A stretch of 64,000 nt of DNA, taken from Podospora pseudocomata (taxonomy: Eukaryota; Ascomycota; Sordariomycetes; Sordariales; Podosporaceae). The notes beneath the pieces are model-generated. The model had not been told where the DNA came from. It made no database searches and saw only the letters and a program-made list of their open reading frames with translations. Positions 22,717 to 33,869 of the stretch are shown here, piece by piece. The stretch is taken from assembly GCF_035222375.1 (NCBI RefSeq), contig NC_085890.1, forward strand, positions 2,542,001 to 2,606,000. The letters are read 5' to 3'. The translations under genes and the position numbers were made by a program. Positions within the stretch are counted from its first letter, which is position 1. Every line of letters begins with the position of its first letter.

Positions 22717-24542
22717 TTGCACGCCTGGCACACAACCTGAATCTGATGTCAGCGGGTTTGTCTCTATCGTAGTGGTTGCTAAGTTTGTTACCTTGGAACA
22801 GACAGCAGAGAATGCTATGTCAGGCCGGTAGCGAGGTATGTCAGGCAAGAAAGCATGAGAAATAGAAGTTGATATCTTTTGATTTCCTTCGAAGGGGGAG
22901 AGGCCTCTTTTCGACTTGACAACTACACACGCCCTCACCACGAGAGGTCATGTGCCACCGGACTGTATGCATGCACAAAGAGCTCAATCGCGACTCTTTT
23001 CGGCAGCATATACAGCCGTTGGGCTACCTGGCCTGTGACCTCTCGACCGAATGTAGCGTTGCAAGTCTCAGGTAAAAATATAAGCCAGCGGCTATCAGTT
23101 TCTGAACAGAAGCATTGTGAGGCTGCGTCTTGAATAATGCACAAACGACTGGCTCTCAGAAGCTGTTTATGCCTTTCAGCCACATGTCTTGACCAAGCAG
23201 AGCGGTGGGAACCCACCCACCTAACGCACGACGGTCACTTTGGACTCGGAAGCAGGCTAAGCTGCTGGTGATCGCGGCCCATTCTTTGCATGTAACACAA
23301 TCCAGAGTGAGGGTAACCTAGGTATCTATGTAAGTATATGTACCCCTCCTCCTCTTGGTAGATTTGCAGCTACCTATCTGCTCAATGAGGAGAGAAAAGA
23401 TATTGCCAAAAGGTAAGGTAGGGAGAAACGGTCTTTTGAAAAAGTTGCGGTACGCTGGCGAAAGCTCAAAAGTCCATCTAGTAAGCATAGGCAAGGCATG
23501 TACTTGGGGCGAAGAAAGAGATGTAGGCTTGACAGAACAGGCCCTGTAATAGATTAGGGTACCGGACCTCCCTTTCAAGCGACCACTCACGACCAGACTT
23601 CTCCACGGGAGTCTTTCTGCTACTGAGTGGCAGCGAAGATCGTCGCCCATTAGGTCGGCTATTGGAACCGTTATTTTTTGAACGCCTACACCCTGGCTGA
23701 GCCGGGTCAGGCATATCCGCAGCGTTCAATCTTTGGCGGCCTGTTTGCAAGACGATCAACTCGCATCCTTGGCCTGCTCCAACCGGGCATCTTCCGCGCC
23801 TGCACGTTTCCAGTAAATGGTCAGGTTGTGGCGATTCGCCGGCACGGAGAGGCGCTGATACTTCATAAAGTGCTGTTTTTCACGGTCCAACGTCCAGTCA
23901 GAGGAGACGAGGCTCGGCATAAATATCATTGGAGTTTCTAGAGGAGCTACATGCATCTCCTCGGTCTCGACTGGGCCATTCGTCCCTTCTGTCTCCTGAA
24001 ACCGTAAGTCATGCCGGCCTATCCCCGTTGATAGCCGCCATGAAGTGGCTACACATGAGACCAAGGTGCCATAGTAGGTAGATCATCAGAGGAGTTCTTT
24101 GATATACCCGCCGAGGCTTGCGGATCGTGTCAACATGGCGGCTCGCGTGGGATAGACATGGAGAAAGGCTTCCATAATTGTTCAGCCATACCATTGCCAT
24201 TGCAACGTTTAGCTACACCAAACGGATTTCGTGGGCGTCAAGTTCAACAAGGCTCTACTTCGCCTCAGCACTGCCCATTGCTTCATTATGGTAGCCACTC
24301 CATTTCTTTTCTCCGTTCAAGAGGTACGATGCTTGAGGTAGGGTTCCTAAGGTAGGTACCTAAGTGGTTTTAAGGGTGCTGCCTGCGTACAGTTACGCCA
24401 TGCCGCTAAATACGCAGTATCAACTGGATCTAGTTCTCACGAGGTAAATGCCGATGCATTGCAACAACATAAATGAACTAGCATGGTCTCATAATGCGTA
24501 TGAAATAAACACAGACAGAAGCAAAGCCTCCTTTCCAAAAGC
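22717..24542. other. Gene-poor region with one coding-like relic (minus)
   Basis: Mostly non-coding. At 23560-24064 (minus) two adjoining frames look protein-like: ETEEMHVAPLETPMIFMPSL and LTIYWKRAGAEDARLEQAKD in one, then LIVLQTGRQRLNAADMP and SGREWSLERE in another, with a one-step frame change near 23752 and a possible donor after ERE. This may be a decayed unknown gene. Nothing is recognisable in the remaining sequence. Confidence 0.3.
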
Positions 24543-27487
24543 TCAATGACTAGCTCCTTGGCTATTACCATGAACGACAAACTCAATACCAAGCAAGCCA
24601 AAACCTAGAAACAGAGCACTCAAAGCAGTAAGCATGACAGTGAAGTTGGTGAGCATGTTGAAAGCGAGACCTGCCTTGAGTAGGACAGATGACCAGAAGA
24701 AGCTTACTCTGGATGAAGTGAGATCACTGCGGAAAAATATTCGAAGCGGGTATCTGAAACTTGTAATGAGAGACCTATCATAACCCCAGGTCGGTGGTCC
24801 CACGGGGTATGCCGTTGAGGCGATGTCCATCTTCTGAGGGTGTGTTGGTCGAACACCAAGGTCACCGATGGCTGATTTCATCCAGTGATCTAGAATATTG
24901 AAGTGGGCTACCCCAGAAGCACTAGTTAACGATTGAGAGTCAAGGCCGCCTTTAACGAGGAAGGCGGTGATATTGAAATGGCCTTTTTCTGACGCTTTGC
25001 TCATGACCCTGCGCTTTTCAGCAATGGGTATTTGGTGATAGGCATTCAAAAGAGCCTCAACGACGTTAAGATGGCCGCCCTCCGCTGCTCTTTCGAGAGG
25101 GCTGATTGCCTTCTTAGTAAATTCGTAGGGGTGTGCACCACTGGCAAGCAGGATAGCAACAATGTTCAAATGGCCATTTTCGCAGGCCCTAGATAATGGT
25201 GTGTTACCATCGGCCTCCATCTTATTCGGGTCAGCACCTTCTTGCAGTAGCTGCACGAGGATGCTTTCGTCGTTGTCGATAGCAGCTTTCATGAGCGCAT
25301 TGGATGGGCCGTCCTTTTTCTCGTGTGAGTTACCATCAACAGGACGGGCACCAGCATGTATCAACCTAGAAATGACACCATGGTGACGCTGTCTTGCTGC
25401 TCTGACGATGGCGCGGTCACCGCCTTCGCCTTCAGGCAAGTCAGGCAGCGCTCCAGCGTTGAGTAAACAGTCAAGCACTTCCTCGTGACCATTGTAGGCA
25501 GCACGAACGAGTGCGGAATATCCGAACCACCCGAGTTGGTTTGGGTCGGCTCCAGCGTCTAACAGGCGTTTTACAACCTCCAGGCCATAACGTGCTGCTC
25601 GTACGATGGCGGTGTCCCCACCAATGCTGTTTCGAGTGGGATGGATGCGACGGTTCAGGAACAAATAGACGATGTCGGTATGCCCATGTTCAGCAGCCCG
25701 GACGAGAGCCTTGTACCAACAATGTTCAGGCACCGATGGCAGCAACAGCTCCACGATAGCTAGATGACCAGGTGACGAGGCAGCAACAAGCGCCTTGGAG
25801 CCTGATGCATTGTCAAAGAAGTCTCCGGTGGTCATCAGGAGGAGGCGGGAAACGATTTGGGCATGCCCAGTTGCAGCCTCTCGATTCAATGATAGGACTA
25901 GATCGTCGTCCGCCAGAGCGGACTGCGAGCCTGACTGGATGAGCTGGTCCACTCCTTTGAGATCTTCCTTGTAGACCAGCATAACTAGAGCGCGGTATCT
26001 GTATTCGTTCTTGCGGTAAGGGTCAACGCCTGCCTCTTGCAGTCTGCTGACGACTGACCAATAGCCCTGCTGAGCCGCATGCCAAATCTCGGAGCTTCGA
26101 AGTTGGTCCGTGGCAGTGGTATTGGAGCACGTCTTGGTAATTTGGTTGACGACATCGGAGGGTCCGGGCATCCCCTGCTCACAAAGAAGCTGAACTGGTC
26201 TGTATTCTGCCCTGACCTGAGGCTCCGTCTTCTCACCGTTCAAGTGAAGAGATTGATTGACCAGTCAACTGCTGGACAATATCGAGCCAAACCTGTTCAG
26301 CAGCGCGAACGAGGGGCGTTGAACCGTCCATCTCAATGATACTCGTGTCAGCACCGTTTTCCATAAGAAGCCGCACAGACTCTCCACAGCCTCTTGCAGC
26401 CGCTTTGTGAAGGGGCGTGGACCCGTCATTTGCGCGAAGATTGACTTCGGCCTTGTGGTCAAGCAACAACTTCACACCATTTGGGTGATGCTCAGTAAAC
26501 CACCCCAGAATCGAGTTTCCCTGATAGTCCTGGCCGTCAACATCGACAAAAACTGTTCTTGTTGGAGAATCCAGGTAATTATGGCGGCCTTGAAAGCAGG
26601 ATCTCTGATAAAGGGTGAGTGCAGCACCCCAAAGATGGTGTTGAAGCCGTGCTGATTCCTGGCCTTGGGGTCGCCCTCGTTTTCCACCAGTGCCTTGATA
26701 ACATCTAGGTGGCCATAGACGGCTGCGCGGTGTAGCGGAGTGACTCCGACGTGGCCGGCGCTTGTGACGTCTGCACCATGGGCTAAAAGATACTTGCAGC
26801 AGTCAACATGCCCCGCGGCGGCGGATAGATGCAACGGCGTCCACCCTGCACTAGTACGATCACTGACAGACGCCTTTCCAGAGTCGAGCAAGTCTCGTAA
26901 GCCTGGTACATTGTTCGTCGAGGCGTGGTACATGACTTCGGCGTTGATGGGGACTGTTACTGGAAAGGAGAGCCGTGGATAGAAGGAAGGCGACCCTCGT
27001 TGATCGTGAGTGAGACTCCAACCACCAATAACAGCGCGCTGAGACAACCACGAGACGGGAACTACTTCAAATGTTGCGGAAAAGCCTGTTGTCGACTGTT
27101 TGCTGTCTCCAGTATCGTTGCCAGGACGGTATTCCTTTGACGCTTCCAACGAAGACGTCCCCACGACATAACCACGGTGCCCAAATAGAAGTCATATTCG
27201 AATCGTCTTACGGTTTTATGCCTCATCTTTGGGCTTGTCAGACTCCCTGCCAAGTGCGGATAGGTATCATCGAGTGTCGTTCCAGCTCTCAAACTCTCCA
27301 TCACGACCTGTGTGACTTGTTTGTTGAAAGCGTCGTTGTGTTTCATTTGCTGTCGAGAGAGCTGTTGCAGGGCACCTTGTAGATCTGGGTGGACGAGACC
27401 GCTTGGGGTGGCAGACGCTAGACCTAGATAGGGCGGCGATGGTAAAGCGATGCTGGTATGGTGGCAAGATTGACGCGGATCAAACAC
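24543..27487 (-). pseudogene. Ankyrin-repeat membrane protein gene with several frame breaks
   Basis: Minus strand. The first segment (27487 to about 27150) ends in RRFEYDFYLGTVVM. A second frame continues TSSLEASKEYRPG and carries the first ankyrin units (AGWTPLHLSAAAGHVDCCKY, VGVTPLHRAAVYGHLDVIK). A third frame follows with FVDVDGQDYQGNS and DGSTPLHKAAARG. A fourth, 566-codon frame (to 24543) holds about nine more ankyrin units and ends in hydrophobic segments (MLTNFTVMLTALSALFLGFG). Two junctions fit single missing bases in a GGGG and a TTTTT run; the third could be a 76 bp intron or another shift. Ankyrin proteins of this type are abundant and fast-evolving in filamentous ascomycetes, and many have NLR-related roles. 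No start codon is seen for the first segment, so the 5' end is unresolved. Decayed gene is the simplest call; homopolymer sequence errors are the alternative. Confidence 0.65.
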
Positions 27488-28338
27488 TCTCTGAATGGAA
27501 GCAAATTTGCGCTCGAGGCTAACGGTGGCAGAGTACGTACGCGTCAGAAGGTCATGCTGGCGGGGGAAATAGTCGTTGCCAGTACAAATGTGTAAGCGGT
27601 GTCAAGAATGAACAGTTGACAGTATGGGTCGTAGGGGGTTTGCCTGTATAAAAGAACCAGCAGGGTGGTGAGCACGGGCGAATTACGCCAGCTAATGACA
27701 TGAAGGCCACGACGGCTGCCCCGAGCTCCGCTATATCGACACAGCAGCTCTTGCGCAGCGAAAGTGGGGTAAACGGAGAGGCGACTGGAAGAGTCAGACT
27801 TTGTGCGTTTGGATCTGGTTAATTATATGAAGTCAGCTGCTTGTGTATATATTTGTTCATGCCTGACGGCGTCCAAAGTAGGTAGGCAGAATTGAGACCC
27901 ACGCTGGGTGGCTTTACTTCCAGCCATGCCGATGGTGGGAGCAGCCCTGCGTGATAACGCCTCATCTGGAGGTGCATCTCTCAGACACGGGACGTATACA
28001 CTTATTGAAGGAATTATGACAGTATGGGTGCACAATCCCTCAACTCAGTTATGTTCGGTCTAACTAATATGTGCAATGCAGATCCAGTTGGCAAATAGTT
28101 CCCAGGCTTATCATTGTGGTTGTTACACTTTCTGAATTCTTGCACTTCACTTCCAGGTTCCCTGCATTTCACTTCCCTCGGTTGCACGGGCGTCCGTGAT
28201 GGGTCAGTCGAACTGCCAAACCACCCCTGGTAGTGTATCCTCCTGAATATTTGAAACCAGTATCTACCTACGTTACTTTACACCCAACAGCGGCGGCAAC
28301 CGACCCCTGTGATTAGAACCAGAGTTCAAAGCTATAGC
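27488..28338. other. Intergenic region
   Basis: No supported gene. The minus side may hold the missing 5' exon of the ankyrin gene (27490-27600), but I found no convincing start. Confidence 0.4.
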
Positions 28339-28974
28339 ATGGCAGATTCCACCCACTATTCCCCAATAGCTAAGGCAGGCTTCACCGCGCCGGCCTTGTA
28401 CGACAAATACCGCCCGTCCTACCCCAACCAAGTCATCCATCGTCTCCTATCCTCTCTAAGTATTACTAATGGCGAGGTCTGCATCCTTGAGCTCGGTGCA
28501 GGGACCGGGAAGTTGACGGAAGATCTGGCTGCGTGGTCTCCCAAATTCCGCATCATTGCTCTCGAACCACACAGACAGATGAGGGACTTCCTTGCTCAGA
28601 AGCGACTACGGAATGTTACCGTGATGGACGGGTTAGCCCAGCACCGAGGTTCAAATCCGAGATGTGGCAATCCGCCTTCGACAGTTCAGTTGCCAAGCAG
28701 CTCTTCCGCTTACCATTGAACCTTGAGACTTGAAGGCTGTCCCAGATGGTTGACGAGACGGGCGCTAGAAAACCGCATATTTTCTTATTGTATGCTGCAA
28801 AGCGCGCCGCCTGAGAAACGGGATTGGTACAGGCGGCGGATTCGAAACATTCTACAGAAAGCTAGAGAAGACAACCAAGAGGGAAGTAGTGGGTTCAAGA
28901 TGCGGTTCTCAACCATCGTGGCATGGGCTCACAAGTCCTGTACGACACCTTCGCAAAACCAAAACCAGGCTTAA
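28339..28974 (+). pseudogene. Internally deleted class I SAM-dependent methyltransferase
   Basis: From the ATG at 28339 the frame encodes the N-terminal part of a fungal methyltransferase: AKAGFTAPALYDKYRPSYP, then motif I ILELGAGTGKLTEDL and motif II region FRIIALEPHRQMRDFL, ending VTVMDGLAQ. A different frame then resumes the C-terminal part: APRFKSEMWQSAFDSS, QLFRLPLNLE, and in a third frame RWLTRRALENRIFSYCMLQS and MRFSTIVAWAHKS. The stretch that normally lies between (the DA[VI]xxxQAFHW motif and the RVLKPGG strand, roughly 70 residues) is missing. The order of pieces fits one ancestral gene with an internal deletion plus small shifts. It sits between two decayed genes and an intact small gene. 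Confidence 0.65.
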
Positions 28975-29952
28975 AGTCGTTACATGATATCCTGCCATAT
29001 CCTTCAAGATGTAACTCTTTACCTAGGTACTCTATGTGTAGGCACCTTTGTAATTAGAGGGTCAATCGCACGGGCAACCGGCTACTGACGTAAGCTAGAG
29101 TTTGGCGGCATCTTCAATTCCATTAATTCCTCTAGAGCTACTGTAGTTGATGTCAAAGGTGAACAAAGATCCAAGAATGCCCAAAATTGGCTCAGCCGAG
29201 TTCAGGCAATAAGGCACCCAATCCCCTATTACGTTGATATCATGTTTTCTTGGCATTACTATTATGCACATGCTGAATATGAAGCATGTAGGTGGTACGA
29301 TACGGCCGCGCTGTTCAAGCAAGAGACTGGACATGATCAGTAAGGTGTCTGGATCCTACTACTCCTTAGGGGCTTGGGACGGTACCTTAATAGTTAAGGT
29401 AAGAGCGACAGTGTGGACTTTGCCGGGAGGCATTACTCTTATACATGTGGATGGGCAGGTGGGTATCTATCCTCGATGGTCACCAAGGTACCGTGGCGCC
29501 AGTGTCACGAACGCACAAGATGCGCACTCGAGGCATATCTGCCATGTCTTTTGTGGCTATGCTGATCCTTTGGGCTCTTGGGCACATATATTCACACAAT
29601 GGCAAGGCAACAAACCGTTGTTCTCGCCTGTGCCAAGTGTGGCTGTGCAAACAGTAAGTGCATTCCGATATCACTGGACCGTGGAGTTGGCTGTGAAGAG
29701 ACGCCAAATGCAACGCTGACGACCGATTTTAAGTGGATTGTTAGGTAGGACGGCCCAAAAGGCGGGACCAGGTCTCGGATATAAATGCACAATCACCCAT
29801 CACCCTGGCGCCCTGTCTTCACCTCTCCATTTACGCAACCACAAGCAATGACATCCACGTTATTTTTGACGAAGCCCAGACGCCGCAGAAAGAAGATCGT
29901 GCCACTCCGCAATATCAGAAGAATAAGATCAGAAGACATCATCCACCACAGC
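28975..29952. other. Intergenic region
   Basis: No supported gene. A short open frame continues upstream of 29953 without a break, but its composition suggests translated leader. Confidence 0.4.
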
Positions 29953-30330
29953 ATGGCTTCCTCCTCCTACTCCCAGCCTCAAGATCCAGACCAACAAAAG
30001 ACTCTCACCACCAAAGCCTCCAATGAATCCCTCGCCGCCGCCTCAACGGTAGTCCCGGACAGCGAGGCCCCCACAACGGGAAAGCAACCACAGGCACCGA
30101 CTCGGTACCTCTACTATGAGAAAGTGGGGGAGCCAGACCCGAACTATGTCCCCAAGCCGCCGTCAAAACTGGCCAAGTTCATGGCCAAATTCCAGAGCCC
30201 GATGGTGAAAGCGACAGAGGCCAAGAGACAGGCCGAGATTGACGAGGAGAAGAGAACGGGCATCAAGGTTTATACTCCGGCTGGGGCGCCGATGGGGAGT
30301 GGGCAGCACATTGGGAATGCGTTGAGTTAA
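29953..30330 (+). CDS. Small hydrophilic protein of unknown function, 125 residues
   Basis: Single exon; I choose the ATG at 29953 because the residues before it are Arg-rich and unlike coding sequence. The N-terminal third is Ser/Thr/Gln-rich and disordered. The C-terminal half is ordered-looking: RYLYYEKVGEPDPNYVPKPP, KLAKFMAKFQSPMVKATEAK, then GIKVYTPAGAPMGSGQHIG. No signal peptide or membrane segment is visible. The composition (YxEKxGEPDPNYVPKPP, PAGAPMGSGQ) looks conserved rather than random, but I do not recognise a named family. In-frame alternative starts are ATGs at 29785 and 29848. Confidence 0.55.
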   Translation: MASSSYSQPQDPDQQKTLTTKASNESLAAASTVVPDSEAPTTGKQPQAPTRYLYYEKVGEPDPNYVPKPPSKLAKFMAKFQSPMVKATEAKRQAEIDEEKRTGIKVYTPAGAPMGSGQHIGNALS

Positions 30331-31049
30331 AGTTTTTGAAGGGATGGTGGGAATTGTGGATTGGATGGCGGTTGATGGTTTACGAGGAGAAGGTACACCC
30401 TGCATTGGATAGTGCTGTTTGTTTCATGTTGCTATCGGTAGCAATTTCAGTTACATCTTCATGAGGGTGTTCACACAATAAGGGTGCCCAGATTGGTAAC
30501 CAGCTCTGTCAGCCGCCTGCAGATAACTCCAGTCTTGGTCTTTGAAGCCTCATGAATTTCAACAACACCTTTTAGCACACCGAAACTGTTTGTAGTAATC
30601 TTACTAGCCCAATAATTTAGAACTATACACGACTAGCTACAGAAACGTTACATGGAGTACGCCTCACACGCGCCACTCAGCAAGCTATCAATGAAGTAGC
30701 GCTATCACACGAATGTTGCCGGTGATGACACACAAATCATTGCCAACTAGCTTCAACTAATATCATTGGACTGCTTCTCAAACTTCGTGAAAACATCATG
30801 TAGGTATTCTGATCACATATCAGACCTTGAAACAACAGCCACCAAACGCCACACACCTCTCAAAGGATCAAGCCCTCCGAACCTTCGTAAGCCAAACGAT
30901 AGAGAACATAGTATGATCAGGAGTTTCCAAGCACTTCAAACCAGTGTTCAACAGCCACCCCAAGTGTCAAGTCACAAAAGTATCCCTCATCTCACGACTC
31001 ATCTCCCACATACCCACCTTCCAGCCTCCAGCCAATCTCGCAAACAAAA
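30331..31049. other. Intergenic region, promoter of the pheromone-like gene
   Basis: No gene seen. The last 150 bp before 31050 is C/A-rich (ccacccc, ctcacc), as in fungal leaders. Confidence 0.4.
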
Positions 31050-31418
31050 ATGCACCTCACCACCCCCCTCCACACCCTCCTCACCCTCACAACCTCCACC
31101 CTCGCCCTCCCCGCCCCGTCGACCGACCTCGCAGCAAGGTGCACCAAGCCCGGCGGTCCACTCTGCTAGAAACATGAGCCAGTAGTCCCCGAGGTTGAGC
31201 CCCGGTACCAGCCGTGGAGGGGCGCTCCCTGCTGGAAGAAGCGCAGCCCTGTCCCGGAACTGGAAACTCGCTGCACCAAGCCGGGCGGACCGCCTTGCTG
31301 GAAAGAGAAGCGTGAGCCGGAGCCGATGTGTGGCGGGCCTGGGAGGCCGCCTTGCTGGAAGCAGGTACGAGATGTTGGTAATGCTTTTCGTGTTAGGTTT
31401 AAGGAGCCAAAGGACTGA
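31050..31418 (+). pseudogene. Kex2-processed repeat peptide precursor, alpha-pheromone-like, with in-frame TAG
   Basis: One frame of 122 codons from ATG 31050 to TGA 31416. It begins with a signal peptide (MHLTTPLHTLLTLTTSTLAL) and contains repeats ending in CW-K: CTKPGGPLC-[TAG], YQPWRGAPCW, CTKPGGPPCW and MCGGPGRPPCW. Between them lie Kex2-type KR sites with X-Pro dipeptides suited to Ste13 trimming (KKRSPVPE, KEKREPEP). This matches the layout of Neurospora CCG-4/MFA-type precursors, in which ...CWKxKREAEA repeats release an 11-residue pheromone. The only interruption is TAG at 31167-31169, exactly where the other copies have TGG (Trp), and the next codons read KH instead of KR. Read literally, only a 39-residue product results. 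Either a decayed gene or one recoded by A-to-I mRNA editing. The peptide differs from classical WCxxxGQPCW, so another signalling role is possible. Confidence 0.6.
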
Positions 31419-31938
31419 CTTGGGAGGTTGAGGTCTGATGGGTCACTGATGAGAGGGTGACAGGCGGGGGGGAAGCAGGGCGGAGCTGGTTTGGAAATTG
31501 GAGATTCCATAAGGTAGTTGGATTTGTGTTCTCGTTTCAGAAATCTAGAGCGCTGTGGTTTTTGGGGTGGGACTCTGCTGAATGTCATGGTTGGCAGTTT
31601 GGTTGCTCAAAGGGAGACGTGTTTATTCCAAATCCCAAATTGGCATAGGTACAGCTTAAGTTGCTAGAAGGGGCGTGTTGTGTTGTTGGGGGGCAACCGG
31701 GGGAGTGATGCGCAGGTGCGTGCCAGCTGGTAAGCACGTTAGCCATGTCATTCGCTTGGTACTTGTTGTTTAAGGGGGAATAGTGAAGATGATCAGATGA
31801 CCCGGCTGATGTATTGCACTACCCATCGTTATTCTCTCGTTCGCTGTGAGGATATCCCACCATGTACGATCCCACCCTTCCCCTCCCCTCCCCTCCAGTC
31901 CACAACACACGCCACCGCTAGAGCTTCACTCCTTAAGC
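31419..31938. other. Intergenic region
   Basis: No gene seen between the pheromone-like gene and the 3' end of the small secreted-protein gene. Confidence 0.5.
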
Positions 31939-32492
31939 CTAAGCCTGCTCCTCAAAATTCTCAAACCCAGCCGCCCTCGAAATATCAGCCACACTCAACC
32001 CCGCATCCGCCAACGGAGCCTGCAAGCTCGCCGCCGAGTTGGCATTCTGAATATCAGCCCCCTCCACGGCAGGATCAACCAAGGGAATGATTCCCCTCAA
32101 CTCAGGAGTAGCCGGCAAAGCAGCATTGCTGCAGATTGTGGGGATGTCAACAGCGAAAGGGTTAAAGTTCTTCTCCGCGGCAACCAGGGCGGCGGCACCG
32201 GCAATGACCTGGGGGTCGTTGCCTAGGGTGGCAACAATCTCGTCGGCCAGTTCGAGCTAGGGGAAATGTTAGCAGGAGGGAGAAATGAGGTGAAAGAGAG
32301 GTAACGAACCTTGGCACAAGCACTGGCGCCAGCAAGGAGCACGCTGGGGGTCTGGCCGGCGAGGGTACCAGCTGCGCCTGGGGGACCGAAAGCGCCGAGA
32401 GCTTGAATGACGCTTTGGACGAGGCCTTCCTGTCCGAAACGGGCAGAGGCAACAGAAGCCAGGGTGGCGAGGAGAAGGGTCTTGGTTTGCAT
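31939..32492 (-). CDS. Small secreted protein of unknown function, 166 residues, two exons
   Basis: Exons 32492-32310 and 32256-31939; the 53 bp intron (GTTCGT donor, TGCTAACAT branch, CTAG acceptor) joins ACAK to LELADEI in phase 0. The protein starts with a clear signal peptide (MQTKTLLLATLASVASA) and continues RFGQEGLVQSVIQALGAFGP, PSVLLAGASACAK, ADEIVATLGNDPQVIAGAA, NFNPFAVDIPTICS and TPELRGIIPLVDPAVEGAD. It has two Cys and is Ala-rich and probably helical. This looks like a conserved secreted protein family of sordariomycetes with no known activity. The ATG at 32492 is chosen because it begins the signal peptide. Confidence 0.78.
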
Positions 32493-33869
32493 GGTGAAAG
32501 ATGGAAGCGAAGCCAACTAGCGGTGTCAAAGGTATTAAATTGATAATTAACGGTCTCGCCGTGAGAAAAAGAGCGTGATCGAACCGGTCGGTCAGAAAAG
32601 AGTGGATAGGGAGATCAGGAAAAGGAAACAACTCCCGGGTTGGCGAAGAAGACTTCTTATAGGGATGCACATGATGGTGCCAGTGATGAGGTGATCACCA
32701 AAGGAGCCGGCAAAATAGTGGTTGATGTTGAGCCCCTCGGCGATCATACTGTTGTTTGCGACAGGAATTGGCTGGCAGTTTTTGGGTGATGTTTGAGGTT
32801 CTGCCGTGTTGCTTGTGCGGCAAGGCTCGGCGCATGGCATTTCCAGCAGAAGCCGATACAACAATGCCGTGTTGACTTGTGGAGATATCAGACGAAAGGA
32901 TGATTTTGGGTGCTTTGGGTAAAATTCATCCAGGTTGTCAAGGACAATCGTGATCATCCAAACCGAGTTTCTCAGACTCGTCTCGGGCAGTCAAACCAAG
33001 AGGACATTGCACAGGACTGGGTTTTGGGACGGGATAATGCTGGCTCCCGTGTTGGTTATCTGTAGTCGCACGTGTTGAACAATCCTCTTGTCCGTGTGTG
33101 TGTGTGTGTGTGTGCATCCATCATACCACGTGGTTTTGCTGTCGTTTTGTTCCATCCCGTCGTGGGGGTGCCATCGTCGTTGATGTCTCGAGGTGGGGGG
33201 CGCTCTTGGCAGCAGACGTCACTTGGTGTCAAAGCTGAGTTTGATGGACGGCAGCAGGTGTCCGAACTGTCACGAACACGGGAAAAGGCGCTCTGGAGTC
33301 TCCTTGTTGTGGCTAGGCATCATGTGATGCCGCCTGTTTCTTATCGAGACCTCACACATTCTTGCTCTTGGCCACATCTCACCATCAACCCATAGACAGC
33401 AACTGTCATCCCATCAACATGCGAACTGCGACCGTTTATGGATTTTTTCTATTAATGTATCGTAATAATGTCTTGCCGGCGACCAAGGTGCCCCAAATAC
33501 ACCAGCGCGGGCTTGCTCTTCGATCAAGTAGGTACCCGCACTTGATGCGAAAGAGCAGTTATGTACAAGGTCAGTTCCCATCCAAACATCCCATTCCCGA
33601 AGCGCCCCCCATTCCCAAACCTCACCCCCCACCCAAATTGATATTACAGTAAAGGCAGAGACATATACACCGGGCTCGTATTCTTTTCGTCTCTCGTTGT
33701 CGTCGTCCGTACCTTTCCCAGCTCGGCTCGGCCATGTGGTGTCACTGCCGTCGAGCAAAGTGTAGCGAGGACGCCGTCTCGTCATTAGTTGTTATTCCCC
33801 GGAATTCCTTCGCCTCTTGAAGCAAACACTCTCCGGCTCCTGATGATGCTGTTCGCAGAAGAAAAATGC
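32493..33869. other. Intergenic region
   Basis: Promoter side of the small secreted-protein gene and 3' side of the mannosyltransferase gene. Apart from a TG microsatellite at 33095-33114, nothing is recognisable. Confidence 0.45.
33095..33114. repeat. TG dinucleotide microsatellite
   Basis: About ten perfect TG units. Confidence 0.85.

Noticed and set aside
31140-31200. Intron removing the TAG of the pheromone-like gene
   Set aside because: No donor/acceptor pair around 31167 keeps both flanking repeats in frame.
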